From contig JAANDG010000006.1 in NCBI GenBank assembly GCA_036852015.1, positions 558,001 to 622,000 on the forward strand: a stretch of 64,000 nt of DNA, read 5' to 3'. Positions 12,460 through 25,100 of the stretch are shown here, one piece after another. The notes beneath the pieces are model-generated. The model saw only the letters and a list, made by a program, of their open reading frames with translations, did no database searches and was not told where the DNA came from. Each line of letters opens with the position of its first letter. The stretch's first letter is position 1. The translations under genes were made by a program, and so were the position numbers. Source of the DNA: Pelodera strongyloides. Its lineage: Eukaryota > Nematoda > Chromadorea > Rhabditida > Rhabditidae.

Positions 12460-14480
12460 ATGCTTGAGCCCTCACGGCAATTCTCACTATTCATTTTATT
12501 GATTTCCTTATTCACTACACATGCTGAACTCAATGAATACAATAAACAACTGGAATGGATCACAGGAAAGTGGAGGTCTGAGTTTTCCGGAAAGGTTGGT
12601 CATTTCACACACAATATAATATTTATTACCTACACAAAAATGTAAACACACAGTTCGTCGCACATATCGCAAAAAAATACAAAGTGAACGAAAATACAGT
12701 AATATACAGGAAATCATACCATACATTAATCTTTATCAACGGTCAAATATTGTGGGATTACTTCCAATGATTAAAGCGATCGGCTCACCTTAAATTGTGT
12801 CTGTTTTTTTGTTTCTTTATTTTCTATAAGGGATAATAAAAATTTGGAACACTCTCTATACAAACAAGGCAGGGACAATTACCCTTTGCCATTTTGGACC
12901 GATCAATCGACCACTTTATCACCTAATATCTCCGTGAGTATTGAAATAGAACACTACTTTTTGTATTGCAAATTTTTATTATCCCTTATAGAAAATAAAG
13001 AAACAAAAAAAAACAGACGCAATTTAAGGTGAGCCGATCCCTTTAACGAGGTTCGATGAATATAATAGAGCATAAGAACTTTAAGCGGTTCCATAATGTT
13101 GTGCAGTTACTGAAATCTCTTTTTCACTTGCACAACGTGTTAAGTCGAATAGAGAAATCAGTTCCACTTTTTCCAACCGGTTCCGCACTTAAATGTGTGC
13201 TTTGCATTTCAATCTTCTCAAATGATTGGGCAAGAAAGGAAGAACGAGAGACTGGAGCACGGAAGTAAAATGGAGTTTGGGAACTATGTAGATTTGGTTA
13301 TATTTTTGGGATATTACATGATATTTTCAGGTTTTCTGGCCCACAGTGCCCACAATGACTTTCGGTGAAGAATTGACAATTCTTGAGGCACCCACAGCCA
13401 AGTCGGCTAATGTTCAGTTTTTAAATTTCTCGTGAGTTTATTATTTTTCGGCTTTCTCGTGTTTCACAACGATGGTTTTCATTATTATTTGTATTATGCA
13501 GTCTAATCGGCTCAAGAAGATATTGTGCGTTTAGTGGTATGTTTTCTTCACCATCTTATTTTCTGATTTTCTAAGGGGGTTTGGAGTTATTATTTTGTCC
13601 TTTCACAATTTATGAAGTGAAGCGAAAATGATCCATGTTCCTTAAAAATGTTAATTACTATTAATTTGCGTTTTGCTCTTATCTAACAATAAGTTGTACG
13701 TCGGATAATGTGGATTGCAGTGCACGTGCTTGGTCGCATTCGACAAAAGATCATTTCCACGATGAATGGGGATTTGTAACGGTCGACCCTTCTGGAAATG
13801 CCACCCTGATGACTGCGGGAAATAATGGTAGGACATCAGCAATCACACTTTACTGGGCTCAACAATAATGTGCTTATAGTGCACTTCACAGATGAAGCCT
13901 CTTTGCTTTTAGGTTTTACCACATATGAAGTTGGCCACGTCTCGAATAACAAACTGGTACTCACACTAAAGGATATCGGAAGGATATCATTTTCCAGGGA
14001 TCTACCTGTTGAAGACGTATGTTAGGAAATCTGTTAACCTTTTAGCAAAGAACTGGACGTTAAATTAGCAAGGACATCCAGAATAATTGTGTTCGTGTGA
14101 AGGAGTTTTTAATGGAAATTTTATGGGAAACTTGCTAGCATAAGGGGACCTACTCTTCTAAAGGATTGGCACTTTAGTTGCGAAGAACTTTTGTTCGACA
14201 TGACGATCGCTACATGGAACAAGTGATTGAAATGAGGACAGCCACGCATCCGAAGGTTAGTTCCCGACTATTCTTGTTTGAATGCCCATGAACACAATTA
14301 CGAGACAGAATATCATTCAGGTAAATAAAACACATTATAGACGGGATACTTGGAACATACTCGGGTGATCTACACGCGACAGCGCGACCAATAAAATATA
14401 ATACGATGTTCACCACCGCAGAGCAGTGCCCTCTCATTCATTTTCATCAGGCCTCAGACGTGATGTACTTATTCATATAA
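12460..14480 (+). CDS. Secreted nitrobindin/THAP4-type beta-barrel protein
   Basis: Member of the nitrobindin (THAP4 heme-binding domain, DUF1794) family, a ten-stranded barrel that in characterised members binds heme. Exons 12460-12594, 13331-13431, 13721-13827, 13913-14016, 14178-14255 and a probable last exon 14424-14480; phases agree throughout. Residues 1-22 form a signal peptide (SLFILLISLFTTHA), so the product should be secreted, unlike the usual cytosolic homologues. Family landmarks: LEWITGKWRSEF at the start of the barrel, then FGEELTI, AWSHSTKDHFHDEWGFV and the C-terminal RTFVRHDDRYMEQVIEM. Total about 190 aa, normal for a single domain. Histidines near the C-terminus (PLIHFHQ) sit where the heme ligand is expected, but the last exon is the least certain. 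Intron 1 contains a palindromic TTAA element. Confidence 0.75.
12771..13046. mobile_element. Palindromic TTAA-flanked MITE (276 bp)
   Basis: Begins TTAAAGCGATCGGCTCACCT and ends with the inverse AGGTGAGCCGATCCCTTTAA. Arms are complementary for about 70 bp (TTTCTATAAGGGATAATAAA on the left, inverse on the right). TTAA is present at both ends, as expected of a TTAA target duplication. The centre has no transposase. It sits in intron 1 of the nitrobindin-like gene and shares terminal TTAA-AGGGA with the elements at 32,161 and 57,889. Confidence 0.85.
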
Positions 14481-14850
14481 TTAATTATTAGATGACAGGT
14501 GTTTGCAATTCGTTCTGAACTATTAGTATATTCAACAATTGATACAAAGGACAATGATGACCGATAAATGAATTATTCATTATTTACACTGTGAAAATAT
14601 GTTGAAAAAAAAATACATAACAGCTCAATCAGCATAAAGGAATTTTCAAAGAATCTGCAACAAAAATATCGAACAGGCAACACGTGCACTTATTAAAATT
14701 TCACAAATATTTTACGACGTTTGTATGCAATCAAATAATTTAAAATTATGTTTAGCAATATGGGATCGACCAATTCTGAGATTATCAAAAAAAAGTAATA
14801 TTCAAAACAATAAGCGGTGTTGCGTTGCCCAGCGAACGATTATTTTCCTT

Positions 14851-16580
14851 TCACTCATCATCCAATAATTCTCTTTCGTGCCGAGCATCACTCACACATT
14901 TGTTGATTTTCTCGATCGTGTGTTTGACCTACAAGAAGTGCTTCAGCAATTTTAAGGAAATACGAGGAAAAATGGAACCAAACTCGAAAAATGGAACCAA
15001 ATTTGTTCATGACAGCTAACCTCTTTGAAATCGTCATCTGAAAGCCCTCCTTTGCCCGCCAACTTGGCGTCCTTTGCTGCATCTTCGCAAATCTGAATTT
15101 TTGGATATTTTGGATCAATGCTTTTTCGTGGCTTGGTTCAACAATTAAAACTCAAAAAAATCAAGTACGGTAATTCTACGGTAATTCATAAATTCTCGTC
15201 AAACCAGCAATACATTTTTGGACATAACCTTACATTTAATGAATCTTGATCGGCGACGTCCAGGTAACTTTTGGCAAGCTTCGCGAATGATAGGTAGATC
15301 TGAATGAATGTGCACGTTGAAATTGTACGAAAATACTGCCAAAACCTATACAAAATAAATGATCTCTAGTCTCACCTCTAGCTTCTCGGGACTGTTCTTT
15401 TCTTTGATCGCCTTGCGCACCGCCGAAAAAATAGCCAGGAACATTTCCTAAAGTTAATTCTGAAAGCCGATCAATAACAAAAAATACGGTGAAAAACACG
15501 AGTCGGATGATAACATAAATATGACGTGATCTTTGTGGACTTAAACAATGAAATGTTTAAGTCTCTGCCAATGAAAAAAGGAAGCAACATGGTTTGATAT
15601 ATAATTGGATCCATACCTTAGCTCTGCACCAGACGTTCTCCCTCTCTTCTTCCCTCGCTGATCTGTTAATCTTGGAAAATGACTCGTAGACTGCCTCGGT
15701 GTAGACTGTTAGGAATCGTTCGTTCTTTCTAAAGTATATATTTTTGTTTCCTTGCATACCAAATTAATGGGAAACGGAGAGTAAAAAACACACCCCAAGT
15801 TCATTCCTTCTAACAAATCGATGCTTTCGTAGCACGCGTCCTTCTTGTCGTCGAACGAAGCACTGAAAATACCGTCACATATAAATATAGATATAGTACC
15901 ACAACCGGAGGTACCACTTCAAATAGACAGACAAGACCGATGAAAACAGCCTACTTTTGAATTGATGAAAACTCAACTTGTGATTTTTTCTTGCAGAATG
16001 TAGCTCATAGTTTCCATTTCTGTCGGGGAAAGCTCCTGCTCCTGAATATATGAACACTTACATTGAATGTTCAAAGATTGGATTAAAATTGTCACACTCA
16101 TGATAACCTGTAATCTTAGGCTGTTCCATCCATTAGAGTAAATATAAGTACCGTGGTGGGCAAAGGGAAATGACCGCGTTTAATTCACAGCAGACCATCA
16201 AAAAATAATGGGGTTTGCAAGTATGCCAAAAACCGCGAGTTTTCCTTGCAAGTATCAATTCGCAAAATCGTATGCTTTTTACACCAATTTACCGTAACTT
16301 TGACACATCCACACTATAGAAAATCCGCCAACAAAGCAAATCATTTGTCGAATGGTCCCGTGGCGATCGGTCGTAAAAACTGCCTGTAGATATGTTCGTG
16401 TAGTGCCAAGATACGGTAAATTTTTCGATACTTGCAAGGAAAATCGTGCATACTTGCAAACCCCATTCAGCAAACCTTGTCCTTGACTAAAGGCAGCAAA
16501 AGATCATATGCTTCGGAAGTTTTGTCGGAATCGTGAAGACTTCGCGCTTTTTGAAACGTGCTTGATCGATCCTCAGTCAT
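14851..16580 (-). CDS. Helical protein, possibly a diverged 14-3-3
   Basis: Eight exons, read right to left: 16476-16580 (start), 15978-16041, 15794-15862, 15617-15728, 15376-15447, 15234-15299, 15021-15092, 14851-14928 (stop). All junctions agree in phase except exon 2 to 3, where one extra base is needed; a 16-nt microexon or a different splice site would fix it. The product is about 217 aa, rich in charged helices, no signal peptide. Order of elements suggests 14-3-3: an N-terminal FQKARSLHDSDKTSEAYDLL helix, EQELSPTEMETMSYILQEKI (compare the family's ELS-EERNLLS-AYKN), an RASF-like stretch, RAKEMFLAIFSAVRKAI, and LSDDDFKEVKHTIEKI (compare LSEESYKDSTLIMQLL). Absence of the RY phosphate-binding pair means it probably does not bind phosphopeptides like a true 14-3-3. 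Gene reality is well supported by exon phases; family assignment is tentative. Intron 1 carries a MITE. Confidence 0.6.
16210..16464. mobile_element. TIR MITE, ATGGGGTTTGCAAGTATG ends, copy 1
   Basis: Starts GGGGTTTGCAAGTATGCC and ends GCATACTTGCAAACCCC. A second copy in the opposite orientation lies at 58,532-58,789 and matches along nearly its whole length, including GATCGGTCGTAAAAACTGCC. Left flank reads TA-AT; the second copy is bounded by TA on both sides, suggesting a TA target as in Tc1/mariner-type elements. No coding capacity. It is located in intron 1 of the minus-strand 14-3-3-like gene. Confidence 0.85.
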
Positions 16581-19145
16581 TTTTTCTAATAGTTGTGATG
16601 ATTAGAGAAACTTTAGAAAGAGCTTCGTCAGTTGGATATGGACGGAATAGCGGATCGAAAACTCGTTAAATTTATCACAACCATGAAAGGATACACTTCA
16701 AATAATTGCAAGCTGTAAAAATATTTGGGATGCGAAATTTAATCAATAATCGAAAGGTTGAAATAGAGAATGAGCGATGATCAGGGGGCGTACCCTCTTG
16801 GGCCTCCCTACGTCCGGCATTACAACATACCTATTTCTTTCTCAACGGGCATCCCTCTGGACAAGAATTGGTGTGGCTATAGTTTGAAAAACACGGGTGC
16901 TGACCAAAAATGTTAATACACCAGATTACTAGAGCTTTTCAACCGTATCGCGTGCTACAATGCAATAGTAATGTGTGACCCGTAAAAGTGTGAAATATTT
17001 TGAAATACAAAGTGTTCTTCTAAATTTAGATTAAGCAGACTTGAAACAAAAATAAATAAATAAAAGTAGTCTCTCCAGACGAGAAAGGAAAACTCTGGTG
17101 TATGGTCTTCATGGCTTGAGAACAAACAATCATATTCGTATAGCCATTTCGAACATACGTACCGAGCGCAAACAAAGAAGAGCTACTGAGATGAGAGATC
17201 ACGATGGGATTAATGAGCAGTACTGGAATGGAATGTACTGGAATGGAATGGCATACCACAGTACTGGAATGAGCACTATTCTTCACTTGATACGATTACC
17301 GATGTTCATCAGTTGTTCAACAATCCAGGGAGCTCCAGAAGCAATGCACGTAGTCACTGCAGTTGTGCAAATGACTGACAATTAGCTTCTAAGGACATTC
17401 TCGGATAAACCAAAAAAGGCAAGGTGCGCATAAGTACATATCCCCTGAATTCAATCGTTGAATAAACAATACCTCTTTCTGTCAAGGCCTACCGAACTCA
17501 ATAATTCATCAAGTATGATTTATCAATTCCGCTAGGAGTCTTCCAAAGAACTTTGAATATTGGTCAACCTTCAGAAACAATAATTATTTTCAGTATTTAA
17601 GAGTCAAAAAGATTAAGCACGGAAGGCAATTGGACTCTTAGCTTCAATGAGTCTTCCGGACCCGTGTCTTTGCAATAACATATTCGTTTTTTTTATTTCC
17701 GTTATTCGTTCCGTCTTACCATTACAATAATGAATTAGTGACTTTAGCAACCGTTTGCAAAAAGAGCTCTTCCCTTGTGGAATAAAAACCTTCAGTCCGG
17801 TCCTTCGGCTTAAAAAACCGCTAGTTTCGCATTCAACCGGTTCCTTTTTTGTGAATGAATGTTTCCAGCTGTTTGATGGTCAAATCCCCGGTCTGGCGAG
17901 CTTTTTACGCATATGAATAGATCAATATTATTATTTTTTAAAGATTGGGGTTTTTATTTGACCATTTGTTACTTGCACTTATAGGTGTTCAGACGGCATT
18001 AGCACCCATAATATTCAACAAGTTTTTCCAAACATTACTAATACTCTGTTTCTATTGATGACCTTGTACTAGTGAGATTTACAATACAATGACGTTCCTT
18101 TTCCGGTTTTGGAGCTCTTCGAGAACTGAACATCAAAATATATTTTTTCACATATTTGGACTAGGATTCTGCCGCCTGTTTCTCAAATGACAGGTCGTAG
18201 TGTTCAAAACCAACAATTGATCTTATGATCTGTTGAAAACAAACTTTATGCATGCACAATAAGCTAAATGTATTTGAATCCCGAACTCTTGACCTTGATG
18301 TGTATATCTACATAATGATTATAACGTGTGTCAACCGATTAACAATTTCACATTTAGCTCTTTACCATCGTTTACGTTCAGTGGCATGGCCACCAAACCG
18401 GATTTCATACAATTTTTGGTATTCAAAAAAGGAGCATTTTAGGATTAGTCAGATATTACCTTCCTGACAATGAGTCACAAAACGAAAGGAGACCAATAGA
18501 AATAAACATCAAACCTTGGAGTGGTGTCCCTGAAAAAACAGGCGTGTTGACCTATGACTTGACTTAAATTTTGTAGCAAATTTTATACTGAGCATAGCGT
18601 CCGCATTTATGGTTGCTATATGTAAACGTTACTCCCAAACCTCAACGCCTCTTGACTACTTTCAGTACAAATACATTCGGTCCCTTTCAAGTGCCCGTGT
18701 TCCTCACGTACCCTTTCCTCTTTTACATTAACTGAATGATGTACTAGCAGAATTACTTAAAAAATTAATTGTCCATGGTATTCGAATAAACAATTACTCT
18801 CGCGTTGCCATGGCCTAATCGAAGCGGCAAGAAATTTAACTTTAATGTGAAACATATAATTGTATGGTTTATGGTTTGCCTCTCATCTCAGGTCCGAAAT
18901 AGCATAAACATTGTCGATGTTTATTGCGTTCTTTAGTCTTCAGTGTTGCCAATTGCTAAGCTTCGGCGACAGTTTTTTGTTTACAAGAGACACTAGGGCA
19001 CATCACCCATTTTTACATGTTTAAGAACCATCATTGGTGAACACTTATGTTTACACTCTGGGTCGATTACTTGTACTCGAATCACTAACTTTGCCTCTTT
19101 CAGTTATATTCAAATTCCTACCGAGTGTGCTGCTTGCTAAGCCAC
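16581..19145. other. Intergenic, no gene recognised
   Basis: No conserved coding signal on either strand. Around 17,218-17,275 a short cluster of TACTGGAATGGAATG repeats occurs. This stretch separates the divergently transcribed 14-3-3-like and M13 peptidase genes and may hold both promoters. Confidence 0.5.
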
Positions 19146-22100
19146 ATGTGGCGAAGGCAGCATGCTGATTCGTCGAACAATTCTATAGGATACAGCACGC
19201 GGTCCATAGCACTTCTACTATTTCTGTTTGTGAAAGTTACCAGTTCCATAACACTGAGAGATCTACTGCATTTGGATCCGGGCGTGAGGATTCTTGCCGA
19301 GAATTTGACTATAATTTATCCGAAGAAGGTCAGTCCAAAACGCATTAAGGCAAGCCTTAAAAACATAAACACATTTAATTAAACAAACTCCGACAATGAA
19401 ACCAAAGCTGTACATCTCATTCGCAATGTTTAGATATTGGTAAATGGTGAGGAAAAGCTAGAAGAAGCCATTTTCACAGCCAACAAAGTTGACCTGATTA
19501 ATGATAAAGGTGAGAGCAGGCAAGGCTTTGTAGTTTCATTGAAGAGTTATGCGTAGTTAGAGATTCAAAGCGAATGATGTACTTGGGAATACATTAGCTC
19601 ATACATTGTGTACAAGACGTTCGATTTTATGATTTAGAACACCCATTCGCAACCGAGTATCCAGCCCTTGTTCGGTCAATAAACCGATCAGTTGATCCTT
19701 GTGATGATTTCTATTCGTTTGTTTGTGATGGATGGAGACAGGAGAATCCCATTGACAGTGACGAATTCATGACGTCACAGACAGAAGAACTTGGTTACAA
19801 TGTGCTTCTTCAGTACAAATGTAAGATTCGTTCCCAATTCGTTATAGTTGCGTGCCATTGCAGACCCAGATATGCACCAATTTGTGTGATTTCAGCTTTA
19901 TTTGAAAATCCACAATTGTTCGAAAAAAGCCGAGAAAGAAAATTAATGTACGACCTATATTCGAAATGCATGGATTATGAGGAAAGGAATCGCTTGAAAT
20001 CGAAACCTTTCTTTGAACAAATGAGGTTGGGAATATATTATCCTCCTTTTTTTTTAAACACAAACGAATTTCAAATTTTTTTTGTTACACACATTTGGTT
20101 TTTAGTTAAAACTTACGTCGATTGCAATCGGGGTAGTTTTCATTCATTTTTACTTGAACAAGAGCGTCTGGATACACTTTGATTGCAGAAGGATTCGCCA
20201 AGCTGAACTCAAATATGTAACGGACTGGTTGATTCTACTCCAGCCAACAACTGCATTCTTTGATATTTCTGTGGCGACCAATGAATACAATTCTACAATG
20301 AATATTTTGGAGGTTGATGTTCGCACAATATTACTGTATCTCTCAGTCTCTCACTGTAACTTTGACTTATTAAAGAACTTTGAAATATCTGGCACTAAGT
20401 TAGCTACCAGATATTTTCTTCTAATGCTTGCACATTAAACTTTAATTGTTGTCTTTAGTTGTGGCCTCAAGGCGGTTTTCTCAGTGAAAAGTACTACCAA
20501 GAGGATGCCTACAAGAATCAGTTGTTTGAGACACATAACTTCCTTCGCGCAGTCATTCGACTTCTATCGACTGATGATACTCAAAAGGAATTTTTCTCCG
20601 GGAGAACAGATGAAATCGAAAGGAGACTGGCTAGCTTTTTGAAAACAGACAGCAGCATTGCAATGGTAATTTCGTGAATCTTCCTTCGCGTTCATTGAAA
20701 TGCATGTACCGTATTACATATAGCGAGAGTTTTTGCATATCAGATTCGTTTTGCTCTATAAGTTTCAGTGACGCAGCTAATTCTGACCACAGGTACCGCG
20801 TCAAGGACTTTACGCCATGTTTTTAGATCAACTATTACACTGAAGACAACAAAACCGATGTCACACTTAAAATCAGGAATTTAGCCGAGATATTCCCCGC
20901 GGTAGGCTTCATGTTCAGTGCTTGTTCATCAAGAACGAAATCAACTAGCGGAAAAAAATCTGATCAATATTTTCAGATCAATATTTCCCGATATCTGTAC
21001 ACGATTCTTCCCGTAGAGGTAAAGACAGAGTTCGATCTGCAGAACATGACAATACGAGTGAGGAATGTGGAGGCTCTGAGACTGATTAGTCAGTTAGTCC
21101 AACGGATCGATAATCAGACATTGGCCGACTACCTCGACTGGAAGGTAAATTGAACGGAGGAAAATGCGACATTGCCTACTTAAAGGAGGAGACTCACGAG
21201 TTTTAAGTGTTCGATTCATTTCCTTTTATCGAAAGAACATGGTAAATAATCACCAAAACCGCAGACCCAAGGGCGGAAATACACTTTAAAGTAAATATTA
21301 AATTTTATCTAAAACATTAATCTAAAAGAACTAGCGTAGTTTCTAGTTATTTTCAGGGCAAGTGTTGTATACCAAAACACAACCAAAAACAGCCTCCGTG
21401 CAGATGGCCGGGCCCGGGGCTAACCCTGCTACGTTCTCGGACGCGCAGACGCGCGCGTAGCTAGCCGCGCAAATTGGAGTGCACGCGTAGCTAGCCGCGC
21501 TTTTATGAACGCGCGCGTACTTTGGCGCGTTCCGCGCAGTTTGCAAAGTACGCGGGTAGGTGCGCGGTAAATTCGGGTTTCTATTTCATGCGCTGAATAC
21601 CGTACCCAGCATACTGTATTTGCCGCAAAAGTGCGGACAGAGAGCGCAAAAGTGCACAGAGAGCGCACAAATTTTCTTTCGAACTGATTTTTGGAGTACA
21701 TTTTGTTAAACTGTGTTGGTATTGTTTACTTCTTATGTTTAACTTTACTGTTAGTGTGTCGTTAAAGTTACAGCAAATTGTTCCAGTTTGTGGCGTCCAG
21801 CGTTTGCCACGAATGTTGCCCGAGTGCGCTCATATCCTTTTTGTGCTGTTATGCATTATACATACATTTTTTTAAGTAGATGGCTTCTCATTATGGACGG
21901 ACCGGTTCCTCGATCGGCGCTTCGAATGCACCACAGTACATGTTCAAGTAGGTATGTATTATAGTTTCTTCAATATAAAGGCATTAGACAATCAAGTGTG
22001 CTTGCATTGTGTGATTATTTGATAAGCAAATGCTACTACTTGGGCACAAGAAGCTCTAAAATGAAAGCTCTAAAAGCTTTAAAATGTGACGGTGCTTAGT

Positions 22101-25100
22101 AAGCAAGTGCCTGTTTTGTCCTTTTTTTGGCTATGAGACGCCATAAGCCCTTTCGCATAACTGCTTATTTTATTTATTTATGCAGTCACAAATGTTCTAG
22201 ATTTCAATGGACATCACAGGCCTCCCATTGTTAAGGCGATTGCACAAATTCATGACGTCCAGGTAGTGTATTTTCTGTAATACTTCGCCCTATTTACTTA
22301 TGTAGTCTTCGTGCAATCCAGTCTTCTGGATGTATTCATTCTGGATAGTGTTTATTTAAGCGTTTCCCCATCGTTCTGTGTTTCTTTATGCCAGCTGCAA
22401 GGGTTGAATTCACCAGCTTCCCTGGTAGGGTCACCATTCGATTGCCTGACAGGGAAATACTGTATTTTGCCTTGCTACTCTCGCTTTCTAATCTCTAATC
22501 TCCTCAGTGAGCAATCAACGCAGTTCTTCGGGGAGATCAAATGGTAAATATGTCCTCAAGATTTTGCATTCTCAAAGTTTTAGGTTTATTGTGGCTACAA
22601 AAATCGCTGCAGATGCTCCCCAAGGAATGGTTTTCCAGAAGACCTGCTCGGATGGATCAATTGAAATGGTTTTATTAGGTATGTGCTGATGTATGTTGTT
22701 ATTAGGTATCTAAATCCATAGTTGCTTTTGCGTATAACTTAAGCCGTGCCGAATTTGTGCAAAATATTTATGTTAAAAGCCTTATGTTGGGCGACAATGT
22801 ATTCAATTTAGGTCGCAAACAAATCCTTCTGTTGGAGACGAGTGCAATCTACATTCAACAGGTAATAAGGGCTTATTTGCTTTATAGCGTAGACGCCCTT
22901 ATTATAATATTATTTAAATGTAGTAGTATGTAGCTTGTGATATTATGTAGGTCTAGGCTTATATAATAACTGAGGGTCACTAGATACTCTATTGACTGAC
23001 AATAAATGAGATAAACAGTAATTAAGTTGTGTAATTAAGTAGTGTTTCTTTCTATTTTCAGGTTTATTTGCGAAGTTTTTGACTGTGGATGGGCAAAGGA
23101 ATAACCACAGAACTCATGAATGAGGAATGGGCGTTGAAAACTCTCACTGGGATGCGGTAGGAGTCCGTTCGAGGAGCAATAATGGAGGTTTCCGAGCTGC
23201 TCAACAAACCTTGTCACTCCTGACTTGTTGTGAGCGCTCCGGTGATTAAAAATTTCATTGTTTTATTAGCGATATTGTTAAGTTCGAGCCACTTTTGTTG
23301 TCCCCGCTCCCGCTACAGTATCATCAGTATCATTTGAATATGTTATCCTGCGAATTGTTTATTTAGCAGTAGTTTTTATTTGCTAGACTCATTTATTAAA
23401 TAGCACCAGTATAATGTGCATCCGGAGCTTATTATCAGATTGCTGGTTATTACTGCTATTATCAGATTGGTCTACTAGGACATTTTCCAGCTAGATTTAT
23501 ACATCTAATCTAATTTCTATAGTTTTATACTCTGATCTGGGTTGCGCAAGTAGGAAGAGGATTTATTTTGCCCCATTGACACTGGCAATCATTGGAATTA
23601 ATGCCTTTTATTGTTCATATTTGACATGTTATTAGATGCCTTATTTTTCTTCAGCAACGCAATAGTTACCCTGTACGAACTCCTTGTAATCTCTGCGTGT
23701 TATATTTTCTATCGTTCTATGGTTAGAGTTTATTTATCCTGCAGCTACGTACTTTTTTGATATTTTAGTTAGGTGTTATTCATATATCTCGTAACATATT
23801 GTTTTATTTACTTATTCCTAGCCCCAGCCGGTACAATTAAGGCTCCTACATAATTGATAGTTGTTACCATACGCCCCTCATTTAATATAAGTTTGTTTGG
23901 TTACTATATTTATGTTTTAGTTGTTATTATATTGTGTTAAGACTATTTACGCAAATAAACTAATTTATTCCTTTTTTTGTGGTTTTTATTTGGTTTTTAT
24001 GTGGTTTTAATAGGACGGAAAAGTGCGAAAAGGGTGCCAGGGGAAGGCATTGTGCATGCACGTGGTCCGTTTGCGCGCAGTGCAGCAACATTTTTGCGCG
24101 GACGCGCTCCTGCAATTCGGCGTCCGCGCAAATGCATTGCTGCGCTGCGCGTCCGAGGTTCAGAGTGGGGGACCCTACTAATTTGCTGCTGAAAATAGTG
24201 CGCTCGAACCGCCTGTGTACTTTGTAGTGCAAAAGAAAGGCGCGCCTGTTTTACTGTTATGCACACTGCGTGCATATTTGCTTTTTACTGGTGGTTTTAA
24301 AAACATATGATGGTTTTTTTAATTAAATTACTTTCTTTACATTAAATAATTTCTTTAAAGTGTATTTCCGTGCTTGGTTATGCATGTTATTGTTGAATAT
24401 TTACAATGTTTTTCGAAAAAAGAAAGGGAATCGAGCACTTAAAACTCGTGCGCCTCCTCCTTTAGTATGCATAAAAGACAGCCACTCCTTGCAAATTTTC
24501 TGTATTACGCAAATTCGAATACTTTAGGTAATTATCGGACATCTCCCTTACATGGATGATCGTTTCAAGAGGGTTTACGAGGTATGTTGTCTTGTTCTGA
24601 CAAACAGAATAATAAAAAATTAGCAAAATTAGTCGCATTAAGGAAAATTCGTATTGTTAAGGGAATGTAACTCCTCCTAGTCCAATTGTTTCCAGCAATT
24701 CAATGAAAACGTTTACGGTGTCCATCCGAGCGAGAAGCGTTGGGAGAAATGTCTGAACACTGCAATACAAACATTCGACGAAGTTTCCAGTGCCCTTTAC
24801 GTGGAAAGGTACTATTTTATTGTGCGTCAAGAAAACCACATTCACAAAAATATAGTTCTGTCAGTGTATTTCTAACAAAGAGTTTTCCTTTATATCAAAT
24901 AAAATCAAACCTATTTTATGAAACGGACCTTAATTTATGAAATTCAACTCTAAGAGACAACATATTTCACATCAATTTTGATTTGTTTAGGTTCTTTGAT
25001 CCCCAATCTATAGAAGAAGCCCATATGATGGTGAAGAATCTGAAAGCTGCGTTCCTGGAATTACTCAACGAAAATAAGTGGATGGACGAAGACACAAAAG

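Noticed and set aside
13501..13537. Extra exon in the nitrobindin gene (SLIGSRRYCAFSG)
   Set aside because: It has splice-like ends but its phase does not fit; direct joining of 13,431 to 13,721 keeps the conserved frame.
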